From: Arachnopeziza araneosa
Taxonomy: Eukaryota > Ascomycota > Leotiomycetes > Helotiales > Arachnopezizaceae
Assembly: GCA_003988855.1 (NCBI GenBank)
Contig: QYAI01000074.1
Location: 62,001 to 126,000, forward strand
DNA length: 64,000 nt
Reading direction: 5' to 3'
Shown here: piece by piece, positions 1 through 12,845 of the stretch
Layout: each line of letters opens with the position of its first letter
Numbering within the stretch: the stretch's first letter is position 1
Notes under the pieces: generated by a model
The model's input: the letters and a program-made list of their open reading frames with translations, nothing else
Told to the model about the DNA's origin: nothing
Databases searched by the model: none
Position numbers and translations under genes: made by a program

Positions 1-583
1 CATCAATCGCAGCTCCATAACGCGCTCTCTCACCTAAGGAGCAGGTCTCGAGAAGGGCCGACGATACGAGAGATCATCCAGCCCCTCCTGCATCATCCCA
101 GGAAGGGGGGGGAGGGGGTGGGGGGAATGCTGGCTGGCCATCCGAGGGAACCGGATTCCGAGAGCAGAAATAGAGAGAGGAGGCGGCTCGGATGAATCTC
201 GACAGGTGACGAGGGCCGGACTCGAGGAGGTGATCTGGTCATGCGTGTTGGGTGTGGGTGGCAGATGGGGAGCGCTCGCAGGTGGAAATCAGACACGATT
301 GGAAATTGGCTACAATGCGACTTTGCGGGCAGGCAGGCAGCCAGCGCGCTCTTCGCTGCCGTGCGGACCATCTCAGGAGCAAGCTCTGTGGGCAGGAGGC
401 CGGGAGGGAGTTCGATGGGAGGAGGCAGCGTCATGGGAGCACGATGCTCTCTCGTCCTTCACCTCAGATCTCGACTCCAGGGCGGCTGGCTGCAAGACGA
501 GGAGATCTAGCGTCGGCAGTTGCGCCAGATATCGTAGGAACCAGACCTGGGGCCTGGCGCTCGGAGAGTTTGAGTGTGACTGA

Positions 584-613
584 CAGCAAGCAAGCAAGCA
601 AGCAAGCAGGCAG
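584..613. repeat. (AGCA)n microsatellite
   Basis: About seven copies of a CAAG/AGCA tetranucleotide ending in CAGGCAG. This is plain simple-sequence DNA. Confidence 0.85.
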
Positions 614-924
614 CATTGGAGGAGGGTGAAGGAGGCATCGTAGACTCGCTCTTCCTTGCCTTTTGCCAGACAACATGAGTTCAGTACCAAGTATAACCTA
701 CCAGGGCCCGACTCGGCCCCGTCTTGCGTGTGCGGGCATTTACCCTAATCCAGGAATTGGCTACAGAGCCGAGATGGGGCATCGTTTTGCGCCGGACAAT
801 AATCTGTCGTCTCAGACTGGTGGTGGCTGGTAGGGCTTGCCCAGGAGGACTGCAATATTGCCATTATGCAGAAGCATCTCCAGTGCACCGTCGCATTGGG
901 GTATTGCAAGCTATGCAGCTCTCA

Positions 925-955
925 GGAGAGAGAGAGGGAGAGAGAGAGGGAGAGG
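925..955. repeat. (GA)n-rich tract
   Basis: An imperfect GA dinucleotide run interrupted by GG. A longer, similar tract lies at 1861-1907. Confidence 0.8.
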
Positions 956-1860
956 GTGTAGAGGCAGAGATGATTGCCTGGTCAATGTCGATCGCAGAGG
1001 AGTGCTGATGATGGAGCGCGGACGGAGTCGGAGCCTACCTGATGCCACGGCGCACCCTTGAGCCTGTATTGGTGTTCTGCCACATGCAGCGGAACACTGA
1101 GGCTCTTGCGTCTGGGGTCGAGAAGCATTGTGGATCTCTTTTTTTGTCACTTCTCAGCGTCGTCGTCGTCGTCGACCACCGATCATAGAATCCCCTGTCC
1201 CAAGTAAGCGTCGTTGGTACTGGTCGCGCCGCCGAGTCGACGAGACCAGGCGGCGAAGATGGCACCCTCATAGATGTACAGAATCCAGTATGGCTGTACC
1301 GCTGCTTCTGTGAACTTCGACGTAGCCTCGGCCAGAGAAAGACGCCAGCGCTGTTGAAACACCTGCACCGTGGGCCGTTAGGACGCGCTAGCGTTCCGTC
1401 CCACATCCCGACAGCGTGACAGATGGAACAAGCGTGCTGACCTACCGTCCGGTGCTGGCCTCCGCCAGGGGAGCGCCAGGGAACATGGTTCAACGCTCCA
1501 TGTGATCGTGATGCCTTGGACCAGCGCTTTCCGGTTTGATGGGACCACCCACGGGTCCCCATGCAGAGGAGAGGTCATCTTGAGTCAAACGAGAGATCTC
1601 CTTTGGAGATGGGTGTGCTTGATACATGGCACCGTGCTCTGCCTCGCAAATGCACCATCGGGGCTCGTCCGCTATCTTCTAGAAAGCAAAAGATATCCCC
1701 GAGCGAGCGTCGAAGAGCCCACTGCCTCCCCGGTCAAAGGTCTACAGTACCGCGCCTGGCGATTGCTGGCTCGCCCGGCAGATCTTCAGCTCATCGGAGT
1801 ATTCAGGCCGACCGCACGTGAAGCTCGTACCAGATGGAGCGCGGTGGTGACGGCGAGCAG

Positions 1861-1907
1861 AGGGAGAGAGGGAGAGAGAGAGAGAGAGAGAGAGATAGAG
1901 AGAGAGC
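1861..1907. repeat. (GA)n microsatellite
   Basis: A nearly uninterrupted GA run of about 47 bases with one GATA interruption. It makes spurious Arg-Glu frames on the plus strand and Leu-Ser frames on the minus strand, which should not be called as genes. Confidence 0.9.
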
Positions 1908-2787
1908 AGGATCAGTCCAGGCCACGACAGCGAGTCCCTCAGCTCCAGAAGCCCATCTGCAATCGAGATTCCAGATCGTTCGATTAGCAGTCCCACCGCG
2001 AGCCGTCCGGCGGCCATTTGTTTTCCATGACCAGGTCGTTTAGCCCTAAGCGGGATGAAGGCCGCTCCCTTTCGGGGGGCAAGGGAGAGAGAGCGCGCGA
2101 GCCCCAGGGGTGTCATCAAACCCCAAGCGCGCGCAGATCACCGACCGAGCCAACGGCCGTGGGCGAAGGGGGAGTCCAGCTCCGCAGTTTCAAAAATCTG
2201 GGTCGCCCAGGACCAGGAGCTTAAGAGCAAGCAAGCAGCACAGAACAGCACAGCACAGCACGTCGGCATGGCGGCCTGATGTTCGGTTTTAGTGAGAATG
2301 CTAAGATGAACGTCACGAGAGGACCAGAGGAGGCCATTCTGGGACTTCAGCGGTCGACAGTGTCCGTCTGGAGATGAGTTGGACCGGAGAGGGTGTGTGG
2401 GCTAGTCGTCCGGAGCTCGTCCTCGATGGAGATGCCAGCTGGAGGCATCAGCGAGCCCATTTCCGGGGGCATCTTCACACTGCGCTCCTTGCTCCGCTGC
2501 CTGTCCAGATCTCTTCTGCAGCACCCATCCATCGCATCTAATGAATCGGCGATGAAGCACGATTTCATTACGATTACGATTCAGCACCGTCCCACCAGCA
2601 TCTCAATCTCTGATGCTCCTGGACAATACTTCGATAGCAGCCAGCATGGGGGTTGAGTGCCGACCCGTCGAGACGAAGAAGTCGCTCAACAGAGACGTTT
2701 CACCGGCCATCCTTTCGTACATTTAAGATACAGACCCTTCTTACCACATCAAATATCGTATGATCGTACGATGTGATGCCTCAGAGC

Positions 2788-2818
2788 CTCTTCTTTTTCT
2801 TCTTCTTCTTCTTCTTCC
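2788..2818. repeat. (TTC)n pyrimidine tract
   Basis: A run of TTC triplets in a pure pyrimidine stretch. Confidence 0.8.
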
Positions 2819-5800
2819 CTTTTGGTCATTTCGCTCGACGTCGAAAAAGGGGAGGCGCCAACACACAGATGCTGTCGTCGACAGCCGTTGAGCGTAGTGC
2901 ATGGCGGATCCATGATGCTCGCGTGGCTGTTGTACGCGCCTCGCCTTTGGCGTCTGGTTTATTTGACAGATCGTGTGCACCGTATCCGTAAGCCCAATGA
3001 TTGCGACTCGAGTTGGACGGTTTACAATCTCCCTTGATTCAACCGACGAGTTTGGTGGCATCTGGTGAGATGCTGGAAACAATTTCACCCGTTGGCATAA
3101 TATCATGCTGACCCCGGAATGGCAATCTACGAGGAAGTCGGCACGCTTCCAGATATGATTTTAGAAGACCGTCATGCCTGAGTGCCCCTCAATCTAGGCT
3201 AGGATGAGATCGGTTTACTCTTCTGTCCAGGTGCGAGTCAGCTTCAGGCATTTCGGTTCCCCATCATTCCCCCGATAGCAGTTTCAAAGTGTCTGTGGTT
3301 CTGGAATGCCTTCACCCTCGACTTGCTGCCGGATTCACAATAGTGGAGCGAGGCGCCTCTACCCGTCTCGGAGGCGTCTTTGCTCGGGCAGAATCGCCCG
3401 TTGGTCGGGACTTCTAGGACAGAGCGTGAAAGGATTGCCGATGTGGCAGCTGTCAGACTCGAGGCTGCATCACTTGGAGCTCATCGAGAGTCGGGCGCTG
3501 ACTTCAGGCGGACCATGTCAGGGTGCTGCCAGCCTCCAGTGTGCTTTTCTGGTCAGCAATTTTTTCAGATTTATGCCGCGGCGTGGGATTGTGAAGTCAG
3601 ATTGGTAGATGCGATCGAGATCCGGGCCAGGAACTCTTCAGATGACACAGAGAATCAGCCAGTGCGGCAAGATCAAGGAGACCTACCCTACGAGCCGAGA
3701 GATTTCCAACCACCCCGTGAGAAGCCCTTGACATAAAACTCCTGCTAACTCATGGGGTAGTAGTATCTACATGCGTGCATTCTTTCTGCGTCGGAGATTG
3801 GGTAGCTTTCAGCTAGTCATCATTACAATTCCGAGCCCACTCAGCACGAGTCCTCCATCCAAACCTCCAAGTGATTTGTTCGGCGTGTCTTCTCAAATGG
3901 CTTCACTCCCTTGCCTTGTCCGTACGGATAATTCGGCGGTCGGGTGATAACAGCCATCACACTTTCTGCGTTTCCTCCTTCAATGTAACCCCCCAAGCGG
4001 GAGCAGAGAACGATGATCTGGCCGGGAAGCTTGATGCCCAGGAACTCCTCCTTTGAAAGCTGCAGCATGCTCTCGGCTATCCCGCAGTGTTAGGGCTTGT
4101 CGCCATGCTCAGCATGGTGTGTTGGCGTGACGGTTTGGGAATCTGCGGTAGCATTCATGGCTTCGGTCACAGGCACCCTCTGCCAATGACTGGGAGGAGA
4201 TCTAATTATCCAGCGCACATCCTAGCCATCTTTGTCTGTTTGCGTACGACGAAGTGAGCGAGGCCTTAATCGTGAAGACACTTCATATCAGAGTTGACGG
4301 CCATATCCAGAAGGATTTAGGAGGATCTCAGAGGAGGCAAAGTGGTTGAGGGATTGGATCTGCCGTGTAGCTTTAACACATGCCTGTAGTATGGGTAAGA
4401 GAATTCCCGGTCACTATTGCAGATATTACTCGCTGTATCGACCTTGACATGGGGCTCATCCCTCGAGGAAACAAATTCCCTTCTACTCGGAAACTCAGAC
4501 ACTCTCAGACGCCACACCACCTGAATATGGATTTTCGTGGTTGTATTTACCATTGCAGTTGCTTTTTCACTAGTCAAACGGTGAAGCCGTCTATGCGGCA
4601 ACGGGAACGGTAAAATCGAGCGAGAGTATCCACGCGGTGGCGTTGTACAACGGCAGAAAACGGGGGGAAATATTGAGAAGAAGGTAGTACCGAGCTTCCG
4701 ATGCGGAATGGTTGTTGCCATCGCAAATGGACCACTAAGTTTGAAGTGTGATGCGGGCCATTGAGGGTATCGCGTCTGACGCCTAGCAGGCGGTGGTGCA
4801 AGTCGAACCGGTGTCTAGAGTCTAGACCCCGTAATTGGCTGGATTGTGAGATGTCGACCGAGGGCTGAGAAAGATGGACTATTGTTGTATTAATCGCGAG
4901 CACTGTGGCTGCATATTGTAACCATTAACTAATACTTGTCAAAAAGATAAGTTAGCACGCGATGGAAGAATACACGAGGGATACTGATTCCTGCTTCTTT
5001 GCACTAGATATGTCGTACCTCCCATCCTATATTGACGGAAGAGAGGCTATGATGCAGACTCGTGCTTTTTGGCCCGTCAGGTAGTGTGTCCTTGACGGAG
5101 TTCCACCCGTGAGCGAAAAGATCCATATATTTTGGTCCCGGCCATGCTCTCAGCACTTCCAAAACCAAGACGCACGTTATTGTGAGAAGAACTCGGAGAA
5201 GGATTCCGCCAAGTGCTACAGTGCCTGAGACGGAGTTCTTCTTTTGCTACCACGCCTGATTATGTAAAGATGTATAGATTAACTTAAGTTATGGGCTCTG
5301 TTGGAAGAGCGGAGTGCAAGGACGGCTTTGCCGAATCGAGCTCCGTTGTTGTGGTCGATCTAGTCGGTCCCATGTTGGAATATTGATCCTTTCTCGTATG
5401 TTTTTGGCTTTCCTCTCGGGAAAGCCATTCGTTGACCAGCGTAAGTTTACCTTCTCCTTAAACCCGCAAGTGAGGACGTGGGGTTGCCTTGCAGGCGCAT
5501 GGCTGCCCTCTTCCCATGCTCCCCAGTCCCAATTCTGTCGTTTTCTTCGATATGAGAGGACTTTGGTGAGGAGAATTGATGCGATGGGGTATATGTGAAA
5601 TGTGATAATATCGGCACACCTTTCCTGGCATGAGCCGGTCTTGCCCTACCGGAGTAGCGCTTCAATAGGCTCTGATATATCCTCTCGTTGATGAGCGAAT
5701 CGTGCTTTGATCACCACACTTCGATCTCTTTGAGCTATCCCTGTCGGCCGCCCCAAATGCCACGGCGTCACAGACGAGGAATGGCTTCTCAGGGTTCTGG

Positions 5801-6555
5801 GTGCCACAGCCCGAAGCGGCGAATCTGCGAGTCTCCCAGCGATGCCACACCCCCATGGGATATGGCCCATGCCGGCCCTCTCCATTCGCGGCTCATGATC
5901 CATGATCCATTCTGTCTCCCAATCCTTGACCTGGTGCCATTCCCCTCTCACCCATGGCTCCCCCTCCCCCCCCCCTTTGACACCCGGGATGCAGAAAACA
6001 CTTCCAGGTGGCACATCGAAGGGATTGAGAGCCTGGAAAGGTCCTACGTCCCTTCTCTCTTTGCGCCTTGGTGCAGGGATCCAAGACTCCCTGTCGCTGC
6101 CGGACAGCGGCCCATCGAGATCCAGCATCGACACCAGTTCGACACTGGTTTAGATGAAAACTTTGACCAGCAGCACCCGTCTCTCCCTGGAAAGCGAGGG
6201 CGGCAATGGAGGAGCACGCCACGGATTGGGGAGCAAGATGCCGTTGTAAGTGTAAGAAAGTGTGTAGCAGCACGAACGAGAATTCGGGAGAGTATGGGGA
6301 AAGATCTCCAGGGACCGTCTTCCACGACGGTGCCTACGATCAGAGCAGCATGGCTTGGGTCCATCCTGCACCAGCGCCGTAGTTAATGCAAATCTAATCG
6401 ACCTTCCTGATGAACAGACAGGGTTGTGGAAAGCTAAAGTAGAGTTCGAGGTCCGCTCTTTGCTCTCTGCTCCGTGGGTGAAGCGCCGTTGATTGTCTCT
6501 TTACCAACATTGCCAGCACTTTTCACGACGCTCAAACACCGGACCACCACCACGG

Positions 6556-6628
6556 TGAGAGAGAGAGAGAGAGATCGATCACATTACACCCTCCTCCTCC
6601 TCCTCCTCCGCCTCCGCCTCCTCCTCCA
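6556..6628. repeat. (GA)n followed by (CTC)n microsatellites
   Basis: A GA run at about 6556-6573 is followed by CTC/CGC triplets at about 6591-6628, both within the putative leader or promoter of the nsdD-like gene. Confidence 0.8.
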
Positions 6629-6796
6629 ACGCAAAGAAGCTCATCGGTCGTGTTGGATTTTCCTGGTCATTCCCAATTCTGCTGCACTCCGGACCCAAGA
6701 GTGTCGCTCCACATCACTGGCCCACCCCCCTTCAATTTCCCCTACCGGCGTACAGGATCTGTCTTGCAGGGGCGCCAATCAGTGCAGCAAGTCGCC

Positions 6797-6863
6797 CAGC
6801 AGCAGCAGCAGTAGCAGCAGTAGCAGCAGCAGTAGCAGCAGTAGCAGTAGCAGCAGCAGCAGC
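6797..6863. repeat. CAG/TAG triplet repeat
   Basis: About 22 AGC/AGT triplets in a row. Read on the plus strand in one frame they give a poly-Ser run, and on the minus strand poly-Leu/Ala/Cys. Those frames have no other coding character, so this is scored as a non-coding microsatellite upstream of the GATA factor gene. Confidence 0.85.
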
Positions 6864-6987
6864 CACTCGCTCTCCCGCCCGCGCACGTTTCCCTCGCTCC
6901 CATCCAAGACATCCCATCCAGTGCAGTGTCTGCCGGGGCAGAGGCAGACCCCAAGGTCGCGCGCGCCCTCTCCCTCCCAGGCCCCCC

Positions 6988-7012
6988 AAAAAAAAATATA
7001 AAAAAAAAAAAA
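6988..7012. repeat. poly(A) tract
   Basis: An A-rich homopolymer tract interrupted by TAT. Confidence 0.8.
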
Positions 7013-7437
7013 GGTCGCCCGGCCCCAACAGGCGTGCCGAAGGCTTCGACGGCCCTGAAACATCCAAGATCTCTCAGCAGCTAAGCACCCGCCAGATGCA
7101 AAGCACACAGCTGGCCGCGGGAAGTCCCACAAACCCTCTGTCGGCGGCGCTGTCTTGCCCTCGTCCTTAGCGACCTCCCTTCCTTGAGCTAGCCTAGTCA
7201 GCGATCGAGCGCCTTCTCCCCCCCCCCCATCTCGAATCTGATCTCATTTGCATCCACACTTCTGTCTCTTCGGACAGGCTCGTCGCTGGAGAGCTTCGAC
7301 GCCACCTTCTATTTATTTTTGGGTGGCCGTGTCTCTCGCTGCCTACCCGGATCAAATCATCTTGTCTGGTTGACTCGACAATCTGATCCGTCTGTCTGCC
7401 GACGCACGCCTCGAGAAAGTGCAGACCACCACCGCCC

Positions 7438-7452
7438 ACNCCCCCCCCCCCC
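7438..7452. repeat. poly(C) tract with an ambiguous base
   Basis: A run of C residues preceded by an N at 7440. This is the only uncalled base seen in the window and is probably a homopolymer sequencing or assembly ambiguity. Confidence 0.85.
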
Positions 7453-7681
7453 AGCATCCTCTTCCATAACTAAACTGCGCATTCCAGTCTCGCAACCACA
7501 CCTTGCACAGGAAAACCAACTCCGATACTCGAATCTGCGAGCTGAGGGGAAACCTGCAGAAGCCTGGCGAACTGGTGCTACGGGTGTACACATCGGGAAC
7601 GGGAGCACCACGATATCGTCTGTCTGCCGCACGCGCACGCTTCCCGAATCTTATTAATCTGAGCGTCCTCGCCCTCTGGTC

Positions 7682-9324
7682 ATGGAAACGTTGGATGGGA
7701 GCAATAGACCAAGGTACGTCGTGCTCCTCTTGTCCTGCTGCGGTCCTGTCTGCTAACGCTGGGCCTCTCTAGCGGCATCATCTCGACCATTGCTCGGGAA
7801 CAGAACGACCAGACCACCACCACCACCACCGCCCACCCATTTCCCTCGACCACCATGGCCGCGACAGCAGTTGCCAGTCCTTCGTTCGCATATCCAACCG
7901 AGCCTCCAGCACGGTATGATGTGACTTCAACCTTTACAGGCCGATCCTCATCGCTGCATGGCCTCATCTCGCCCCCAGAATCGCGGCGGACCTCAGATCC
8001 CAAGAATGAACCACCCCAACCTCCACAACAACGGCAATCGCTACCCTCAATTCATGAAGCCCTAGGCCCGAAGCCTTCCTACTCATCTCCGCCATCTGCT
8101 CCTCTCCCGACGTCGCATGAATTGCCATTTGCAAAATCCCAGCCAGCGCCGGCACCATCAATACCACGATCATATCCTCCAGCAGATCCAGGGCAGTATG
8201 CGTCACAGCTTCCACCACCGCAGCCTCGACAACGAACTCCACCGCAGCCAATGCATCCTCAGCCGAACCCATTCTCGCGTTCGGAGCCACCGCCGTCGTC
8301 ATATCACGAACCCCCACGGCATCCTTCAGTAACGAGTCTGCAGACCGCCCCTGCACCACCACACAACCCATATACTCCTCCTCGGTATGAGCCTACTCGA
8401 TTCGATGCAGATTCAAGAGTCCCAGAGCGTGCGATCAATGGATACTCCCACCAACCGCCACCAGCCCAACCTGCGTACACTTACGGCCCTGGCCCAGCAC
8501 CTTTCCCAGCACCTTCGCATCAACCACCCGTTTTCAGCCAACCACGGTACCAGACGAGAGACTATCGCGAAGTCCACGAGTCTTGGAAGGGTGACAAGGG
8601 CGATCCTGCCCAGCCAGCTCGACAGGGTATAAAACGAAACCTCGACGTATACGATTTCGAGAACAATCTAGCTACGGTTTGTCACGGTCTCCATTTCACG
8701 TCTCCGTAAATGACTAAATTTATCTAGATTCAATTTTCAAGCAGCGCCCTTGCGGAATGGTCAGCCCACTACAATGCCATAGCTCAAGAGCAGCAACGCT
8801 CTGTCAATGTTCTCCCGGATCGGATGCCGACATTGGATTCAGTCAAGGATATGAAACGCCACCAGGAAAAGATTCTCGGCTGCTTGGAGAGCATGACACG
8901 CATCATTAACGAAGCCCAACAGCAATCTGAACGAGCGATGATGGAGCAACGATCCCAAGATCAGGGTGGACGTCCAGGCGAGTACGACGACGAAGTAAGC
9001 ATGTACGGCGACGACATGAAGAATCACGGCTACGCGTCCGAGGGCAAGAAACGCCGGGGTGTACGTTGTTAACTTTCTTTTCCTTGGAACCCACAACTGA
9101 CGAGGCAATAGAGAGCAGCACCCCCAGGACGTTGTCACAGCTGCAATCGAGCCGAAACGCCAGAATGGCGACGTGGGCCCGATGGCGCGAGAACTCTCTG
9201 CAACGCGTGTGGACTTCACTATGCCAAACTTACTCGCAAGAATACCCTCAACAAAACATCTCAAAGCTCGAACGGCTCCTCGTTGAGGCCCAAATCCCTT
9301 GAGGAGGTTTCTCCTCGACCGTAA
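7682..9324 (+). CDS. nsdD: NsdD/LTF1/SUB-1-type GATA zinc-finger transcription factor
   Basis: Predicted nuclear regulator of 493 aa. Exons: 7682-7713, 7773-8676, 8728-9060 and 9112-9324; the phases agree across all junctions. Introns are 51-59 nt with CTAAC-like branch sites. A single C-terminal GATA finger spans residues 431-456, spaced C-x2-C-x18-C-x2-C and reading CHSCNRAETPEWRRGPDGAR, followed by a basic tail. The N-terminal half is Pro/Gln/Ser-rich with an SIHEALG motif. A helical segment lies before the finger. The C-terminal position, finger sequence and SIHEALG box match NsdD (A. nidulans, sexual development), SUB-1 (Neurospora) and LTF1 (Botrytis, light response). The start at 7682 adds a 32-nt first exon in frame with the long second exon; the alternative start at 7855 would lose about 39 residues. 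Family assignment is firm; the developmental role is inferred from orthologues. Confidence 0.92.
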
Positions 9325-10500
9325 AATCACACACATCACAAGATGATATCACATCAGCCTCAATTTCAAGATTCTGCATATTGTATAAAGTAATCGACCA
9401 TTTCGTCTACTGAGGCGTAGAGAAGGAAGAGAGGAACGAATAGGCAGGGATTTCCTTCACTTCATTGTATAAGCAAAAGTGCCTTTCAGGGCATTATAGA
9501 AGAAGGTTGAGGAGAATTTTTTTTTTTTCCAGGCATCTGTAAGGGTGTTCCTGTGTTTGAATCGAGTCTGCAAGCATACGAAAGCGAATACCGGCATGGC
9601 AATGGCATTGGGATGGGTTCTTTCTAGGCGTTTATCTTGTCAGAATTTTCCCTAAGAGTGGGAACCAGTTCGAGCTTTGGACCGAAAGTTTCGAGGTTTT
9701 GTTTGGACGAGCTGTTTTATCTACGGATAGCATGACATGGAGTTTTGCTTGGTATATTTCATGGATCCGGAAGAGGACTAAGGATTGGAGGAGATGGCGA
9801 GCGGAGTTTTCTAGGACTGGTAGAACGGAATCGAAGGAAAGAATCAAGAAGTGCGTGGGTGATTTCAGTCATGCCTAATGGTCAGGTTTGCGAGGCAGAA
9901 ATGTATAGGAGGAAGACAGAGTTGAGATGGCGTGCGAAGTAGGCGTAGCAGGATCTAGCAGCGGGAATTAGGAGGAGATGAAATGAAAAGAAAACATCTC
10001 AAACCATTTTCTCGTTCGGGCATTTGCTCTTGACGTGACTGTTGGCCTATCCTGTGGATATATTTGCTTCTTTTCTTGTTTCCTCTCTTGTCTTTCAGCG
10101 TCGTGTGGCTCTAGTGAGCACAAGTCATTCCCTCGTCCACTTCAAGATGAACAGGATCATACGGCCAAGGGCCAATTCGTCAAGCAAGCCCCATGGATCA
10201 CATGGACAGCGATAGGGTGATCTCCCTGCCCCAACTCCACGCATGACATCACCTCGACCCCGAGATCAGGTCGGTTGGGATCCTCAGATCTTGATCTTGA
10301 CCTGGCCGCGACGCTCCGATTCGACACGTCCGCTCTCTGTCATCGCGGTGCCGTACGGGCATGTCCAAGCAAGGCCAGCAGATGCGTCGATGTGACGGGG
10401 TGATCGATTGGTGCCTGAGCGATGGGGGGGAGGGGGAAGGGGGAGCGGTATTGGCTCATCTGAGTTGCGAGGGAGGAGGATGGGAGGAGCGGGCGGGAGA

Positions 10501-10555
<55 letters not shown>

Positions 10556-10556
10556 C
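10501..10556. repeat. (AGGC)14 tetranucleotide microsatellite
   Basis: Fourteen essentially perfect AGGC units, the longest perfect short tandem repeat in the window. It would encode a spurious Gly-Arg-Gln-Ala repeat if read as protein. Confidence 0.95.
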
Positions 10557-10680
10557 TGGAGAAGAGAGGTGCGTGCGGCATTGACAGTGTGCAGAAGAGA
10601 AAGAGAGGGCGCGTCATGAGCGAAACGGAAACGGGAAACCGGGTACCCGGTTTCTGCGATCGGGGATCGGGGATCGGGAT

Positions 10681-10722
10681 GAGACGAGATGAGATGAGAT
10701 GAGATGAGATGGGATGAGATGC
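10681..10722. repeat. (GATGA)n pentanucleotide array
   Basis: About eight GAGAT/GATGA units with single-base variants, directly after a short GATCGGG duplication. Confidence 0.85.
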
Positions 10723-10770
10723 GATGGAATCGGAGATAGGTGTGAGCCCGAGGTCAGGTTAGGGCAGGGC

Positions 10771-10799
10771 AGCTCAGGCAGGTCAGCTCAGGCAGGTCA
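10771..10799. repeat. 14-bp direct tandem duplication
   Basis: The unit AGCTCAGGCAGGTC occurs twice in tandem. Confidence 0.75.
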
Positions 10800-12821
10800 G
10801 ATCGCTTGGCTTGGACTTTGATGGCCTAGCTACCTTACTTACCCTGCCCCGTCGCTTTGCTGAGTTTTTCTTTTCTGTCGCCTGTCGGTTGTTGGCGACT
10901 CTGCGCCGCGAGGTAGTCGATTTCGCGCCTCCATCGCGGGCTGAGTCAATGGTGCCATTGATTGGGCATCGGCCCTGTCTCGGTGCGATTGTGTATGTGA
11001 TGTGTGTATAAGGCTTGCCCTTGGGTTGGAGTGTTGTGGAGGAGGCGCTATGTCAGTGGAGGAGTATCTTGAATCCTACCAAGTTGAATATGAGATGTCG
11101 GAGCAGCGGACTTCCTCCCGAGAGGGGCCATTTTTAGTCTCCTTCTCTCTCTCTCTTTATTTCCTTCCCTTCTCTACCATAAACTTGTTGAAGGCTGGCA
11201 TCGGAAAAAGAAAGTTGGCGCGTGGAGTGGTGGAAGTTGAAAGGCGCCGTGATGATTGTCGTGATGGGAGACTCCGGAGTGGAGTAGATGATGATTGGGA
11301 ATGTTTTAAAACGGTGGTGCATGCTAGGCTAACGAATGAAATGATGGGATCAAAAACCGAAGTGGAAACGTTTATGGCGATGTGGTGTTTCTGTGTGATA
11401 CATTGTCATGCTTCTAGGCCATGGACGTACTCCTGATAATTGTTTTGGATGCGTTTGGTTTGGTTTAGTGTTCCAGGACTAGATTTACTTTCTCGGTAAG
11501 CGATGTACTTAGCTTGGTTTGTGTCAGAGGGGTGCGGGGAGACATGGTGGGGCACGAGAGATGCTATTGCATTTGTTTGTATTTCATGTTTATGTTTATC
11601 TTTTGTCTGGACTTGGCCTGGGCTGCATCAGCTTAGCCAGACTCTCTTTGGCTTTGTTTTGTTTTGCTTGCTTTTTGGACTCTATTCGCAATGAAATCTT
11701 CGGTTGGCTTTTGATTCTTCTCACCGTCGGTGGTGTCTCCGTAACATTCTGGCTTCTGATTCCACGTCGGCTTCAGAGCTCGGGTTCGGGAAGTGACGTG
11801 AGGCACGATATTAGCTATGTTCTTCGAGCCGAGAGACTAATATAGAAAGACATCTCAGATTGCGCGAGACATGACATGTAGTGAAGTGTGGTTGGAGGGA
11901 TGTCAAAAATGCTGGAGAGCCTCAATCATGCCACGCCTCTGGCAACATGGATCTTTTTGCCGAAACAAAAGGTGGGGCTGAGACGTCCGATAGGCGCATG
12001 CTGGATTTAAGACCGGAATGCATTGCGTGCCTATCTGCTCGTACGATGTTCAGAGAAGTCCAGTCGGCGTGGGTACGCTTCGAGTCTGGGATGGAGACGT
12101 GTCTGAGAATAGAACATTCCTGAGGTTCCAGGATAGACACCAAGTACAGAGTGACTGAGTTTGATTTGGTTGGTGGTGCAAGTCTCGGAAGGACCGTCAT
12201 ATCTCAATCTATCGACCTGCGGATCGGGAGTCTCTGGAGTAGCCACCGCCGCCACTTCAGATCGCTTCGTGACTTCACCGCTATCCTGAATAGAACATAT
12301 AGTATGCTTGGAAGTCAACGCAGTGTTTGAATATTCTTGACACTGTCTTGGCTGAGGTGTGACAAGACCAGTGTCTAGTTGCAACCCCGGCCATCTTCAC
12401 GTGGGCGTCGTATCTGGACCAAACAACGTCTCTGTTTGATCTTATTGCAAGAGCCACCACGTCGAAATGGTGGAACAGATGGAGAATGGAGGAGCTTGTA
12501 CGGATGGACACAGATTGGAAGGAAGACACGAGCCAGATGATACCTAGTTGTGATACTCGCGAGATCGGGGGCATCAGAAATTCTGGGGTCTCACCGAAGT
12601 CATGCAAGGGAGGAGAGGTGGAACGAACGAAGGGAAGGCCGGTATGGCTGGTGAGCACAACGTGGAAAGACGATGGAAGACGCGAAGGGGGTCCGATGCG
12701 GATGACGAGTCTTGCAGGAAAGAGATTACAGGTGCTGCACCAAAGTGCTTTTTGATATGCTGGCCAGGAATCTGAGATGATCTCGAGGGCGTTGAAAAGG
12801 TCACAACTGAGCTACAGCTAG

Positions 12822-12845
12822 ACGCCTCAACGCCTCAACGCCTCG
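12822..12845. repeat. 8-bp tandem repeat
   Basis: The unit ACGCCTCA occurs about three times in a row. Confidence 0.75.

Larger units (their letters stand above)
1..7681. other. gene-free upstream region and probable long leader of the nsdD-like gene
   Basis: I see no credible protein gene in this stretch. Open frames on both strands overlap each other, lack recognisable domains and are explained by simple-sequence tracts. The region holds GA-rich, CTC, CAG/TAG, TTC and poly(A)/poly(C) tracts, and several short upstream ATGs in the last kilobase. It most likely contains the promoter and a long 5' leader of the GATA factor that starts at 7682. Long leaders and large promoters are known for nsdD-type genes in other ascomycetes, but the extent of transcription here is inference. 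One unresolved base (n) lies at 7440. Confidence 0.6.

Noticed and set aside
6474..7001. Plus-strand frame with a poly-Ser run upstream of the GATA gene
   Set aside because: The Ser run is a CAG/TAG microsatellite and the rest is low-complexity, with no domain or splice context.
10361..10702. Plus-strand frame with Gly-Arg-Gln-Ala repeats
   Set aside because: Entirely explained by the AGGC tetranucleotide array.
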